From Belnapia moabensis DSM 16746 (GTDB taxonomy: Bacteria; Pseudomonadota; Alphaproteobacteria; Acetobacterales; Acetobacteraceae), in NCBI RefSeq assembly GCF_000745835.1, contig NZ_JQKB01000008.1, positions 101,660 to 165,659 on the forward strand: 64,000 nucleotides of DNA. The letters run 5' to 3'. Under the pieces are notes generated by a model. That model was not told where the DNA came from and did no database searches. It was given only the letters and a program-made list of their open reading frames with translations. Below are positions 1 through 10,502 of the stretch, in pieces; the stretch's first letter is position 1; each line of letters opens with the position of its first letter. The position numbers and the translations under genes are program-made.

Positions 1-582
1 GCCGTCAACGGCACCCCCCAGGCCCCGGCGCCCATCCTCGCCGTCGCCCTCCAGGCGCCGGGCACCGCGCGCAACCTCTCCGACGCGCCGGTCTGGGCCA
101 GCCTCTCCGTCACCGGTATCCCGGCCCAGCCGGCCCCGGCCGGGCGCGCGGGCATGCGCATCGCCCGCCGCTTCTTCGACCTTAGCGGCCAGCCCCTGAA
201 CCTCGACACGCTGAAGCAGAACAATGTCTTCGTCCTACTGCTGGAAGGGAAAGCCGAGACGCGCGAGGCCCACCGCGCCATCCTCCAGCAGGGCCTGCCG
301 GCGGGGTGGGAGATCGTTGGCCGCCTCTCCGCCGGCGAGGTGGCGGGGATGCCCTGGCTCGGCACCCTCAGCGAGACGGCGGCCACCCCCGCCCTCGACG
401 ACCGCCTCGCCGCCGCGCTGGACCTGACGCCGGAAGCCCCCGACTTCCGCATCGCCGTCCGCCTCCGCGCCGTCACCGCCGGCCGGTTCGAGCTGCCCGG
501 CGCCCAGGTCGAGGACATGTACCGGCCGCAGGTCTTCGCCCGGCAGAATACCGGGCGGATCACGGTGCTGCCGGCCGACTGA
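1..582 (+). CDS. Alpha-2-macroglobulin family protein, C-terminal end (partial)
   Basis: Frame 1 is open from the first base and ends with TGA at 580-582, so only the last 193 residues are present and the start lies outside the window. The visible part has the end typical of bacterial alpha-2-macroglobulins: a short LLEGKA strand, an LPAGWEI motif, an ARDD-like ALDDR segment, and the EDMYRP motif about 25 residues from the end. The family consists of large periplasmic lipoproteins thought to trap foreign proteases and to guard the cell with penicillin-binding protein 1C. That partner, pbpC, follows with a 1-base overlap (TGATG), the same pairing as yfhM-pbpC in E. coli. The thioester region is not in the window, so I cannot say whether it is a thioester-type member. 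Confidence 0.88.
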   Translation, partial: AVNGTPQAPAPILAVALQAPGTARNLSDAPVWASLSVTGIPAQPAPAGRAGMRIARRFFDLSGQPLNLDTLKQNNVFVLLLEGKAETREAHRAILQQGLPAGWEIVGRLSAGEVAGMPWLGTLSETAATPALDDRLAAALDLTPEAPDFRIAVRLRAVTAGRFELPGAQVEDMYRPQVFARQNTGRITVLPAD

Positions 583-2531
583 TGCGGCGCCTGCTCGCCG
601 CGCTGGCGCTGCTGGCCGGGGCAGGGTGGGCGCTCGACCGCGCCTTCCCCCCCGACCTCTCCCGACTGGAGGCGGTCGGGCAGGAGGTGCTGGCCCGCGA
701 CGGCCGCACCCTCTCCACCCTCCCGGCCCCCGGCGGCACCTGGCGCCTCACCACCTCCACGGCCGATGTCCCGCCCCACCTCACCGATCTGCTGATCACC
801 GCCGAGGACCGCCGCTTCCGCTGGCACCCGGGCGTCGACCCCCTGGCCCTCGCCCGCGCCGCCTGGCAATGGGCCCACGCCGGCCGCATCCTCTCCGGCG
901 GCTCGACGCTGACCATGCAGGCCGCCCGCCTGCTGGAGCCGCGCCCCCGCACCCTCCGCAGCAAGGCGATCGAGATCCTCCGCGCCCTGCAATTGGAGGC
1001 CCGCTACTCCAAGGACGACATCCTCGGCATCTGGCTCACCCTCGCCCCCATGGGCGGCAATATCGAAGGCGTCCGCGCCGGCTCGCTGGCTTGGTTCGGC
1101 CGCCCCTCCCGCCAGCTCGACCCCGCCGAGGCCGCCCTCCTCGTCGCCATCCCCCGCCGCCCAGAGGCGACCCGCCCCGACCGCCACCCCGAGCGCGCCC
1201 GCCTCGCCCGCGACGCCCTGCTGACGGCCCGCGCCGCCGACGCCCCCGGCATCACCCCGGCCGATACCGCCTATGCGCTGGCCACCCCCGTCCCCGTCGC
1301 CCGCCAGCCCATGCCCCGCCTTGCCCCGCACCTCGCGCGGGAGCTGGCCCGCTCCGACCCCGCCCACCGCATCCCGAGCACCATCGACCTCCCCCTCCAG
1401 CGCGCCATCGAGGATGTCGCCGCCACCGCCCTCGCCGGCCTGCCCGACCGCGCCTCCCTCGCCATCCTCGTCGCCGATGCGGATGCGCACGAGATCCGCG
1501 CCCTCCACGGCGGCGCCTTCGGAGCTGAAGGCCGCGCCGGCGCCCTCGACCTCACCCGCGCCATCCGCTCCCCCGGCTCGGCGCTGAAGCCCATGCTCTA
1601 CGCGCTGGCCTTCGAGGCCGGCATCGCCGCACCCGAGACCTTGCTCGCCGACCTGCCGCGCCGCTTCGGCAGCTACGCCCCGGAGAATTTCGACGGCGGC
1701 TTCGCCGGCCGCGTCACCGTCGCCGACGCGCTCCGCCACTCGCTGAACCTCCCCGCCGTCGCCCTGCTCAGCGAGCTCGGCCCCCTCCGCTTCGCCTCCG
1801 CGCTGAAGGCCGCCGGTGCCCCGCCGCGCCTGCCCCCCGGCGCCGACCCCTCCCTCCCGCTCGCCCTTGGCGGCCTCGGCATCACCCTCCGCGAGATGGC
1901 CGGCCTCTACGCCATGCTCGGCCAGGGCGGCGAGGCAGCCCCCCTCCGCCTGCAACCCGGCCCCGGCCCCACCCCCCGCCGCGTGCTCGATCCGCGCGCC
2001 GCCGGCCTCACCGCCGCCATCCTGGTCAACCCCTTCCCCGGCGGTGGCCCCCATGGCATCGCCTGGAAGACCGGCACCAGCTGGGGCGGCCGCGACGCCT
2101 GGGCGATGGGCTTCGATGCCCGCCACGTCGCCGGCATCTGGGTCGGCCGCCCCGACGGCACGCCGCTCCCCGGCGCGACGGGGGCCCGCACCGCCTTGCC
2201 GCTCCTGGCCCGCATCTTCGAACGCCTGCCCCCCGCGCCCCGCCAGGGCCTCCCCGTCCGCGCCGCCACACCCCCCATGGCCGAGATGCTCGACCGCCTC
2301 CGCCTCACCTTCCCACCCCCCGGTGCCGTGCTGGAGGAAGGGGAGGGCCATGTCACCCTCCGCGCCTCCGGCGGCCGCCGCCCCTTGACCTTCCTCGTCG
2401 ATGGCCGCCCCCTGCCCGCCGAGCCGGCCAAGCGGGAGGCCGCCTGGGTCCCCGAAGGCCCCGGCTTCTACCGCGTGACGGTGCTGGATGCCGCGGGCAG
2501 CGCGGCGCGGGCGGAGGTGCGGGTCCGGTGA
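582..2531 (+). CDS. pbpC: Penicillin-binding protein 1C (glycosyltransferase/transpeptidase)
   Basis: Bifunctional peptidoglycan synthase of 649 residues. A short hydrophobic N-terminal segment (about residues 4-18) would anchor it in the inner membrane. The GT51 glycosyltransferase domain has the EDRRF motif with its glutamate at residue 75, followed by GGSTLTMQ. The transpeptidase domain has SxxK (S333-K336), SLN (387-389) and KTGTS (K496). The last ~90 residues form the small C-terminal domain found in PBP1C. The ATG at 582 overlaps the stop of the macroglobulin gene; the frame is open further upstream, but that stretch is antisense-like low-complexity sequence. The gene end overlaps the GTG start of the next gene, so all three genes are probably co-translated. 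Length and motif order are normal for PbpC. Confidence 0.95.
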   Translation: MRRLLAALALLAGAGWALDRAFPPDLSRLEAVGQEVLARDGRTLSTLPAPGGTWRLTTSTADVPPHLTDLLITAEDRRFRWHPGVDPLALARAAWQWAHAGRILSGGSTLTMQAARLLEPRPRTLRSKAIEILRALQLEARYSKDDILGIWLTLAPMGGNIEGVRAGSLAWFGRPSRQLDPAEAALLVAIPRRPEATRPDRHPERARLARDALLTARAADAPGITPADTAYALATPVPVARQPMPRLAPHLARELARSDPAHRIPSTIDLPLQRAIEDVAATALAGLPDRASLAILVADADAHEIRALHGGAFGAEGRAGALDLTRAIRSPGSALKPMLYALAFEAGIAAPETLLADLPRRFGSYAPENFDGGFAGRVTVADALRHSLNLPAVALLSELGPLRFASALKAAGAPPRLPPGADPSLPLALGGLGITLREMAGLYAMLGQGGEAAPLRLQPGPGPTPRRVLDPRAAGLTAAILVNPFPGGGPHGIAWKTGTSWGGRDAWAMGFDARHVAGIWVGRPDGTPLPGATGARTALPLLARIFERLPPAPRQGLPVRAATPPMAEMLDRLRLTFPPPGAVLEEGEGHVTLRASGGRRPLTFLVDGRPLPAEPAKREAAWVPEGPGFYRVTVLDAAGSAARAEVRVR

Positions 2532-3022
2532 CGACACTCTATATCGATGGCGATGCCTGCCCGGTGCGGGAGGAGGCCTTCCGCGTCGCAACGCGCCTGA
2601 ACCTGCCGGTGAAGCTCGTCGCCAATGGCAGCCGCCCCGTCCGCCCACCCGGCCTGCCGAATGTCGAGATGGTCCTCGTCCCCGAAGGCGCCGATGCTGC
2701 CGACGACTGGATCGCCGAGCGCGCCGCCCGCGGAGATGTCTGCATCACCGCCGACATCCCGCTCGCCGCCCGCTGCCTGGCCAAAGGCGCCCGCGCGCTC
2801 TCCTTCAAGGGCCGCCCCTGGACGACGGACAATATCGGCGGCGCCCTGGTCGGCCGCACCATCTCGCAGGGGATGCGCGACATGGGCCAGATGACCGGCG
2901 GCCCCGCGCCGCTGACCAAGGCCGACCGCTCCCGCTTCCTCGCCGCTCTCGATGCCGAAGTCGCCGCCGCCCGGCGCGAGGCCGCCGCCCCGCCGCCCCG
3001 CCCCTGGGTGTCCTTCGAATAG
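2528..3022 (+). CDS. YaiI/YqxD family protein (DUF188)
   Basis: A 164-residue protein opening with the family hallmark YIDGDACPV, which resembles a PIN-like/NYN nuclease fold with an acidic patch. Family members (UPF0178, YaiI in E. coli) are widespread cytoplasmic proteins without a settled function; a nuclease role is only inferred from the fold. Conserved segments visible here are ADDWIAE, the T-A-D-I-P-L-A motif near residue 78, and TDNIG. The start is GTG at 2528, overlapping the pbpC stop as GTGA, which supports translational coupling. The C-terminal 20 residues are alanine- and proline-rich. It converges on the small exported protein gene that ends at 3024. Confidence 0.9.
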   Translation: MTTLYIDGDACPVREEAFRVATRLNLPVKLVANGSRPVRPPGLPNVEMVLVPEGADAADDWIAERAARGDVCITADIPLAARCLAKGARALSFKGRPWTTDNIGGALVGRTISQGMRDMGQMTGGPAPLTKADRSRFLAALDAEVAAARREAAAPPPRPWVSFE

Positions 3023-3023
3023 C

Positions 3024-3296
3024 TCAGTTCTGGCGCCGCGGCGGCTCGACATGCGGCGCCGGCACCGGCGTGCCCGGCGGCGTCAGCTGCCGCGAAAGCT
3101 CGTTCAGCTCCCGCAGCTGCTGCCGGTCGCGCTCGGCGGCGGCGCCCTCCTGCGGCCTCACCTCGCGCTCCACCTGCCCCGAGGGGAAGACCCGCCCGCC
3201 GAGGCTTGGCACCCGGTCGGGCTGCGCCCGTGGCTGGTCCTGCGCCGCCACCGGGCCGGCCAGCAGGATGAAACCCAGAATCAGGACGTGACGCAT
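3024..3296 (-). CDS. Small exported hypothetical protein
   Basis: A 90-residue protein of unknown function. Residues 1-18 form a clear signal peptide (hydrophobic LILGFILLAG core, cleavage probably after AQA-like VAAQ). The mature part is short, polar and rich in arginine, glutamine and proline; residues 45-70 could form an amphipathic helix. The start ATG at 3296 has a textbook ribosome binding site, GGAGG, six bases upstream, which makes this short ORF convincing. I recognise no domain. It lies downstream of another small exported protein gene on the same strand, 44 bases away, so the two may be co-transcribed. Confidence 0.6.
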   Translation of the reverse strand: MRHVLILGFILLAGPVAAQDQPRAQPDRVPSLGGRVFPSGQVEREVRPQEGAAAERDRQQLRELNELSRQLTPPGTPVPAPHVEPPRRQN

Positions 3297-3340
3297 CGCA
3301 AGCCTCCTTTGGGGCAAAAACGCCGCTCCGGGCGCCGCGT

Positions 3341-3712
3341 TCAGGAGCAGCCCTGCCGGTCCAGCCGCTCCCGCGCCAGCCTGGCGGAGAAGCGCGCCCG
3401 GTCCATGCCGCGGCGAATCCCCGCCAGCTCCGCCGCCCCACGGAGCCCCTCGGCAAGCCCGGCCGCCTCCTGCGCCTCCCCGGCCGCCCGCGCGCAGCCG
3501 CAGCCGGCAAGCCGCCCCGCCGCCTCCGCCAGCCGGTCGGCAGCCTGCCCGGCCGCCTCCCGCCCCGCGAGCAGCGACGGCGCCTCGGCCCCCGCCCGCA
3601 ACGCCTCCTCGGCCCCCCGCAGCGCCTCCAGCCCGAGCCCCATGCCGCAGCCGCCGCGCTGCGCCGCCGCCGGCCCCGCCAGCAGCAGGACCAGCAGAAT
3701 CACCCCCGTCAC
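3341..3712 (-). CDS. Small alanine-rich exported protein with four cysteines
   Basis: A 123-residue protein of unknown function. The chosen start is GTG at 3712, because it overlaps the TGA of the pseudouridine synthase gene as GTGA. Residues 1-18 form a signal peptide. The mature part is alanine/glycine-rich and mostly helical. It has four cysteines (22, 71, 73, 122) that could form two disulfides in the periplasm. Heptad-like AEEALRAG/AAGQAADRLAEAAGRL repeats suggest a helical hairpin. No known family is recognised. Composition-driven ORFs are common in DNA this GC-rich, so the evidence rests on the signal peptide, the coupling overlap and the frame-consistent stop. Confidence 0.55.
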   Translation of the reverse strand: MTGVILLVLLLAGPAAAQRGGCGMGLGLEALRGAEEALRAGAEAPSLLAGREAAGQAADRLAEAAGRLAGCGCARAAGEAQEAAGLAEGLRGAAELAGIRRGMDRARFSARLARERLDRQGCS

Positions 3713-4383
3713 CCGCAAGCCTCCATCGCCGCGCGCATATGCCCCGGCACTGGCGCCGTGGCCGCCACCGGCGGCTCCAGCGGCAGGGCGATGGCCCGCG
3801 CCAGCAGATGCATCGCGCCCTCGCCCCCGCCATACCGCCCATCGCCCAGGATCGGGCAGCCGAGATGCGCGCAATGAACCCTGATCTGATGCGTCCGCCC
3901 GGTCCGCGGCGCCAACTCCAGCCAGGCGAGCCCCACCCCGCGCCCCATCACCCGCCAAGCGGTCCGCGCCGCCTGCCCGGCCGGGTCGATGGCCATCCAC
4001 CAGCCGTCCCTCGCCGTGCTGCGCTTCAGCAGCGGCGCATCGACCTCGCCGGAATCACCCTCCGGCCCGCCCCGCACCACCGCCCAATAGGTCTTGCGCG
4101 CCCGCCCCCCGGCGAAGAGCGCACCAAGCGCCGCCAGCGCCGGCCTGGTCCGCCCGAGCACCAGACACCCCGCCGTATCCTGGTCGAGCCGGTGCGCCGG
4201 CTGCGGCAGACGCCGCTTGCCGAAAGCCAGCGCCGGCAGCCAGTCCTCGACCGAGGGCCCGCCACGCGGCCCCGCATGCACCGCGAGCCCCGCCGGTTTG
4301 TCGAGGATCAGCAGCCGCTCGTCCCGGTGCAGCAGCCGACTGAGCGGGTCGATGGCCGAAGCCGGCCCCGATGCGGTGCGGAT
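3709..4383 (-). CDS. RluA-family pseudouridine synthase (non-canonical start)
   Basis: Isomerises a uridine in rRNA or tRNA to pseudouridine. The catalytic motif is HRLDQDTAG, with the aspartate after RL as the nucleophile, followed by ARKTYWAVVRG and the C-terminal RTGRTHQIRVH motif. The substrate site cannot be told from sequence, and there is no S4 domain. The first ordinary start codon in frame is GTG at 4281, but the family-conserved strand LLILDKPAGLAVHAG begins 13 codons earlier, and similarity continues back through a PLSRLLHRDE segment. I therefore extend the gene to ATC at 4383, which has AGGAAAGGG seven bases upstream. No ATG, GTG or TTG occurs in frame between the upstream stop (near 4470) and 4281. 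With ATC the product has 224 residues; with GTG it has 190 and lacks part of the fold. Confidence 0.85.
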   Translation of the reverse strand: MRTASGPASAIDPLSRLLHRDERLLILDKPAGLAVHAGPRGGPSVEDWLPALAFGKRRLPQPAHRLDQDTAGCLVLGRTRPALAALGALFAGGRARKTYWAVVRGGPEGDSGEVDAPLLKRSTARDGWWMAIDPAGQAARTAWRVMGRGVGLAWLELAPRTGRTHQIRVHCAHLGCPILGDGRYGGGEGAMHLLARAIALPLEPPVAATAPVPGHMRAAMEACG

Positions 4384-4614
4384 GGCGCGGCCCTTTCCTG
4401 GCGAGTGGCATGTCCCGCACAGCCTATACTGCCCCGCCCCGCCGCCATGAAGGCGGGATCGCTCAGGTCACCGTCTCGACCGAGCCATCCAGGGGCATGA
4501 TGCCGGTGGCCGCCCGCAGCCCCGGCCTGCGCTTCGCCGCCTCCGCGCGAAGGCCCGCACCACCTCGGGCTGGCCCTTGCAATTACGCTGAGTGACGGCG
4601 CTTGGGCCCGCCGC
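4384..4614. other. Spacer between secA and the pseudouridine synthase gene
   Basis: No confident gene. On the minus strand a 39-codon frame (4463-4582, TTG start, no ribosome binding site) reads MQGPARGG...DGSVETVT; I do not trust it. A TATAGG hexamer at 4423-4428 (minus strand) could be a -10 element for the pseudouridine synthase gene, but no good -35 precedes it. An ATG at 4411 lies one frame away from the synthase and would need a frameshift to enter it. Confidence 0.4.
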
Positions 4615-7344
<2,730 letters not shown>

Positions 7345-7491
7345 GCGAACCTGGTTTCTCCGGGATTGCGCGGTACTGCCCGCGCGGGCCTCGGCAGTCT
7401 ATGGCCCCAAGGGCCGCCGGGATGGGGCCGAAGCCGGAGCTTCGGGCAGCGTCCTCGGTACGACCATGGGGCGCGACCCCGGAGCGCGGAA

Positions 7492-7520
7492 CAGATAGGC
7501 AAGCGCCGCGCTGAGGTCAA
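7492..7520 (-). promoter_or_regulatory. Predicted secA promoter
   Basis: On the minus strand TTGACC (7515-7520) and TATCTG (7492-7497) are separated by exactly 17 bases, a good sigma-70-type pair. Transcription would start near 7485 and give a leader of about 140 nucleotides before secA. It lies in the 244-base divergent region shared with the PpiC-type gene. Confidence 0.45.
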
Positions 7521-7588
7521 TCTTCACGCGCTTGCCGCCCCATGCCGCATCCGGCATTGTCCGGCGCCTTTCGGAGCCCCCCGACTTT

Positions 7589-8533
7589 ATGACCTTCCGC
7601 CCCCTTCTCCTGGCTGCCCTCCTGGCCCCCGCCGCCGCGCTCGCCCAGACGGCCGCGCCCCCACCGGCGCTCCAGGCAACCCCCCAGGGGGCGGAAGACC
7701 CCATCCTCGCCCGGGTCGATGGCAGCCCGGTCCGCCTCTCGGACGTGATGGCGACGGCCCAGGACGTGCTGCCGCCCGAGATGCGCACCATGCCCGGCCC
7801 GGCCCTGATGCAGATGCTCCCCCCCGAGGTCGCCCGCCAGCTCATCGACCGCGCCGTCACCGAGCGCGTCCTGACCAACGCCGCCCGCTCGGCGGGCCTC
7901 GACAAGGACGCCGAGGTCCAGCGCCGCATCCGCCGCGCCGAGGAGCAGGAGCTGCAGCAGGCCTACCTCTCCCGCGAGGTGACGCCCGCCGTCACCGACG
8001 CCGCCATCCGCGCCCGCTACGACCAAGAGGCCAGCCGCCGCCAGGGCGAGGAGGAGGTCCACGCCCGCCACATCCTCGTCCAGACCGAGGCCGAGGCGAA
8101 GGCCGTGCTCGCCGAACTCGCCGGCGGCGCCGACTTCGCCGATGTGGCGAAGCGCCGCTCCCGCGACCCCGGCGCCCAGAGCGGCGGCGATCTCGGCTTC
8201 TTCAAGCGCGGCGACATGGTCCCTGAATTCGCCGAGGCCGCCTTCGCCCTCCAGACCGGCCAGGTGACCCAGACCCCGGTCCGCACCTCCTTCGGTTGGC
8301 ACGTCATCAAGGTGGAGGAGCGCCGCTCCGCCCCGGTGCCGGGCTTCGAGGAGAGCCGCAACCAGCTCCGCCAGAAGATGCTGGAGGAGCAGGTGCAGCA
8401 GGTCGTCGCCCGCGCCCGCGATGCGGCGAAGGTCGAGCGCCTCGACCAGCCCGCCCCCTCGCTGATGGACAACGCGGCCCCGCCCGCAGCGGCCCCGGCC
8501 CGCCCCGCCGCCCCGCAACCCCAACGTCGCTGA
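7589..8533 (+). CDS. PpiC/parvulin-type peptidyl-prolyl cis-trans isomerase, exported
   Basis: A periplasmic foldase of 314 residues. Residues 1-20 form a signal peptide. Residues 35-130 form a SurA/PrsA-like chaperone segment, and residues 154-246 form the rotamase domain with [21 protein letters not shown] and GGDLGFF, ending in [10 protein letters not shown]. The last ~50 residues are alanine/proline-rich and probably disordered. The frame is open back to 7532, but the ATG at 7589 is preferred because it places the signal peptide at the N-terminus and has a GGAG about a dozen bases upstream. Alphaproteobacteria often carry such a gene between secA and argJ, an arrangement seen here. A second, SurA-like chaperone is encoded at 36077. 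Confidence 0.92.
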   Translation: MTFRPLLLAALLAPAAALAQTAAPPPALQATPQGAEDPILARVDGSPVRLSDVMATAQDVLPPEMRTMPGPALMQMLPPEVARQLIDRAVTERVLTNAARSAGLDKDAEVQRRIRRAEEQELQQAYLSREVTPAVTDAAIRARYDQEASRRQGEEEVHARHILVQTEAEAKAVLAELAGGADFADVAKRRSRDPGAQSGGDLGFFKRGDMVPEFAEAAFALQTGQVTQTPVRTSFGWHVIKVEERRSAPVPGFEESRNQLRQKMLEEQVQQVVARARDAAKVERLDQPAPSLMDNAAPPAAAPARPAAPQPQRR

Positions 8534-8549
8534 TAGAGAGCCCACGCCC

Positions 8550-9785
8550 ATGGCCGGCCCGCTGCCCGTCTCCCCGCTTGCTCAACCGATGCCGGAGCTG
8601 CCGCCGATCGCCGGCGTCACCCTCGGCGTCATCGAGGCGGGCATCCGCTACAAGGGCCGCGCCGACCTGACGATGCTGGAATTCGCCCCCGGCACGACGG
8701 TCGCGGGCGTCTTCACCCGCAACCTATGCCCCGGCGCCCCCATCGACTGGTGCCGCGCCGCCCTCAAGGGTGGGAAAGCCCGCGCCCTGGTCGTGAATGC
8801 CGGCAACGCCAACGTCTTCACCGGCAAGGCCGGCCGCGACGCCACCGCCGCCACGGCCGAGGCCGCCGCGAAGCTCGTCGGCTGCAAGCCCCGCGAGGTC
8901 TTCCTCGCCAGCACCGGCGTCATCGGCGAGACCCTGCCGCATGACCGCCTGACCGCCGCCCTCCCGGCTCTCCACTCTGGCCTCTCCCCTGACCGCTGGC
9001 CCGACGCCGCGCGGGGGATCATGACGACGGACACCTTCCCCAAGGCCGCCCTCCGCACGGCGACCATCGGCGACGCCACGGTGACCATCGCCGGCATCGC
9101 CAAGGGCAGCGGCATGATCGCCCCCGACATGGCGACCATGCTGAGCTTCATCGCGACCGACGCGAAGATCCCCGCCGCCGCCCTCCAGTCCCTTCTGTCG
9201 AAGGGCGTCGCCAAGTCCTTCAATTGTATCACGGTCGACAGCGACACCTCGACCAGCGACACGGTCCTGCTCTTCGCCACCGGCCAGGCGAAGCACCCCC
9301 GCATCCCCGCCGAAGGCGGCGCGATGCTGCGCGACTTCGCCCGCGCCCTCGACGAGGTCCTGCTCGACCTCGCCCTCCAGGTCGCCCGCGACGGGGAGGG
9401 GGCGCAGAAGCTCATCCAGATCGACGTCATCGGCGCCGTCAGCGCCAAGTCGGCCCACCGCATCGCCATGGCCATCGCCAATTCGCCGCTGGTGAAGACC
9501 GCCATCGCCGGCGAGGACGCCAATTGGGGCCGCATCGTCATGGCCGTCGGCAAGTCCGGCGAGCCGGCCGACCGCGACAAGCTCGGCATCGCCGTCGGCG
9601 GCACCTGGATGGCGCAGGAAGGCGGCGTCGTCCCCGGCTATGACGAGGCCCCCGTCGTCGCCCATATGAAGGGCCGCGAGGTCGAGATCACCGTCGATAT
9701 CGGCCTCGGCCGCGGCAAGGCCCGCGTCTGGACCTGCGACCTGACCCACGGCTACATCGACATCAACGGCTCCTACCGGAGCTGA
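8550..9785 (+). CDS. argJ: Bifunctional glutamate N-acetyltransferase / amino-acid acetyltransferase
   Basis: Transfers the acetyl group from N-acetylornithine to glutamate, the cyclic arginine pathway, and probably also makes N-acetylglutamate from acetyl-CoA. The 411-residue precursor cleaves itself into alpha and beta chains at the conserved [16 protein letters not shown] motif, where T196 becomes the N-terminal nucleophile of the beta chain. Other family blocks are [13 protein letters not shown] and EDANWGRI. The C-terminus DINGSYRS is the usual end. The start used gives a 12-residue extension before [10 protein letters not shown], and the internal ATG at 8589 is a possible alternative. 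The gene follows the PpiC-type gene by 16 bases and overlaps the convergent toxin gene by 13 bases. Confidence 0.96.
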   Translation: MAGPLPVSPLAQPMPELPPIAGVTLGVIEAGIRYKGRADLTMLEFAPGTTVAGVFTRNLCPGAPIDWCRAALKGGKARALVVNAGNANVFTGKAGRDATAATAEAAAKLVGCKPREVFLASTGVIGETLPHDRLTAALPALHSGLSPDRWPDAARGIMTTDTFPKAALRTATIGDATVTIAGIAKGSGMIAPDMATMLSFIATDAKIPAAALQSLLSKGVAKSFNCITVDSDTSTSDTVLLFATGQAKHPRIPAEGGAMLRDFARALDEVLLDLALQVARDGEGAQKLIQIDVIGAVSAKSAHRIAMAIANSPLVKTAIAGEDANWGRIVMAVGKSGEPADRDKLGIAVGGTWMAQEGGVVPGYDEAPVVAHMKGREVEITVDIGLGRGKARVWTCDLTHGYIDINGSYRS

Positions 9786-10225
9786 AACGGGTCGATGGCC
9801 TCCACCCCCATCGGGGTGAAGTGCCGCAGGTTCCGCGTCGCCAGCACCAGCCCATGGGTGCGGGCGATGCAGGCCAGGGTGAGGTCGGCGAAGCCCGGCT
9901 CCACCCCCGCCGCCCGCGCGGTCCGGGCCAGCGCCCGCGCCTCCAGCGCCGCCCTGGCATCGAAGCCGAGCACCCGCTCCGGATAGGCCACCAGCACCGC
10001 CCGCAGCCAGGCGGCCAGATCGGCCGCATGCCGCACCGCCCCCGAAGCCTCCCGCGCCCCGATCCCCGCCGCGATCTCGGCGACGGCGATCACTGGCAGG
10101 AACAGCCGGTCCTGGTTGTCCAGCACCCAGTCCCGCGCCGCCCGCTTCGCCACATCCGGCACGCCCCGCCGGTCAGGCGCCGTGGCCGAGACGACATTGG
10201 TATCGAGCAGGAACCCCGCGCTCAC
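9773..10225 (-). CDS. VapC-type PIN-domain ribonuclease toxin
   Basis: A 150-residue PIN-domain protein, the toxin of a type II toxin-antitoxin pair. Acidic residues of the magnesium-dependent nuclease centre are visible: D8 in FLLDTN, E50 in AVAEIAAG and D114 in FADLTLA, with the ATRN motif (N132) near the end. VapC toxins cut tRNA or rRNA; this one's target is unknown. The start is GTG at 10225, overlapping the antitoxin stop as GTGA, so toxin synthesis depends on antitoxin translation. The 3' end overlaps argJ by 13 bases on the other strand. All expected residues are present, so it looks active. Confidence 0.9.
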   Translation of the reverse strand: MSAGFLLDTNVVSATAPDRRGVPDVAKRAARDWVLDNQDRLFLPVIAVAEIAAGIGAREASGAVRHAADLAAWLRAVLVAYPERVLGFDARAALEARALARTARAAGVEPGFADLTLACIARTHGLVLATRNLRHFTPMGVEAIDPFQLR

Positions 10226-10461
10226 AGACCGAGGTCGCGCACCGGCGCCGGATCGCGCCCGACCTCATCATCCTCGGGAAAGGCCAGCAGCAGATCGGCG
10301 AAGGAGGGCTGCGCCCCGGTCAGCCTTCGCCACTCGGCATAGCCGAGCACCACCGCCACCTTCTCCCCATGCCGCGTGACGACGCTCGGCTCGCCTTGCG
10401 CCGCCTTCTCGACCACCGCCGAGAAGCCGGCCTTCGCATCGCGCAGCTGCAATTCGTGCAT
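10222..10461 (-). CDS. Phd/YefM-family antitoxin
   Basis: A 79-residue antitoxin. The N-terminal half MHELQLRDAKAGFSAVVEKA matches the DNA-binding Phd/YefM fold, followed by PSVVTRHGEKVAVVL. The acidic C-terminal part (FPEDDEVGRD) would wrap and inhibit the toxin. The frame is open further upstream, but the ATG at 10461 fits the family's N-terminus and has AGGG just upstream. A 15-base palindrome lies 13 bases before the start and is the likely autoregulatory operator. The gene overlaps vapC by 4 bases. Confidence 0.88.
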   Translation of the reverse strand: MHELQLRDAKAGFSAVVEKAAQGEPSVVTRHGEKVAVVLGYAEWRRLTGAQPSFADLLLAFPEDDEVGRDPAPVRDLGL

Positions 10462-10474
10462 GTCGGACCCTGTG

Positions 10475-10493
10475 TGACCACTGTGGTCATATA
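10475..10493 (-). promoter_or_regulatory. Palindromic operator and -10 element of the toxin-antitoxin operon
   Basis: TGACCACTGTGGTCA at 10475-10489 is a perfect inverted repeat of 7-base arms around one central base. On the minus strand a TATATG hexamer (10488-10493) abuts and overlaps it, so a bound antitoxin-toxin complex would block transcription. A matching -35 is weak (TGGCGA at 10511-10516). The element starts 13 bases upstream of the antitoxin ATG, typical for Phd/YefM autoregulation. Confidence 0.6.
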
Positions 10494-10502
10494 GTCGCTT
10501 AG

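Noticed and set aside
306..581. N-terminal extension of pbpC to an ATG at 306
   Set aside because: The extra 92 residues are arginine/proline-rich shadow of the macroglobulin gene; the ATG at 582 begins the membrane anchor and overlaps the upstream stop.
4463..4582. 39-codon minus-strand ORF between secA and the pseudouridine synthase gene
   Set aside because: TTG start without a ribosome binding site and no similarity; could be chance.
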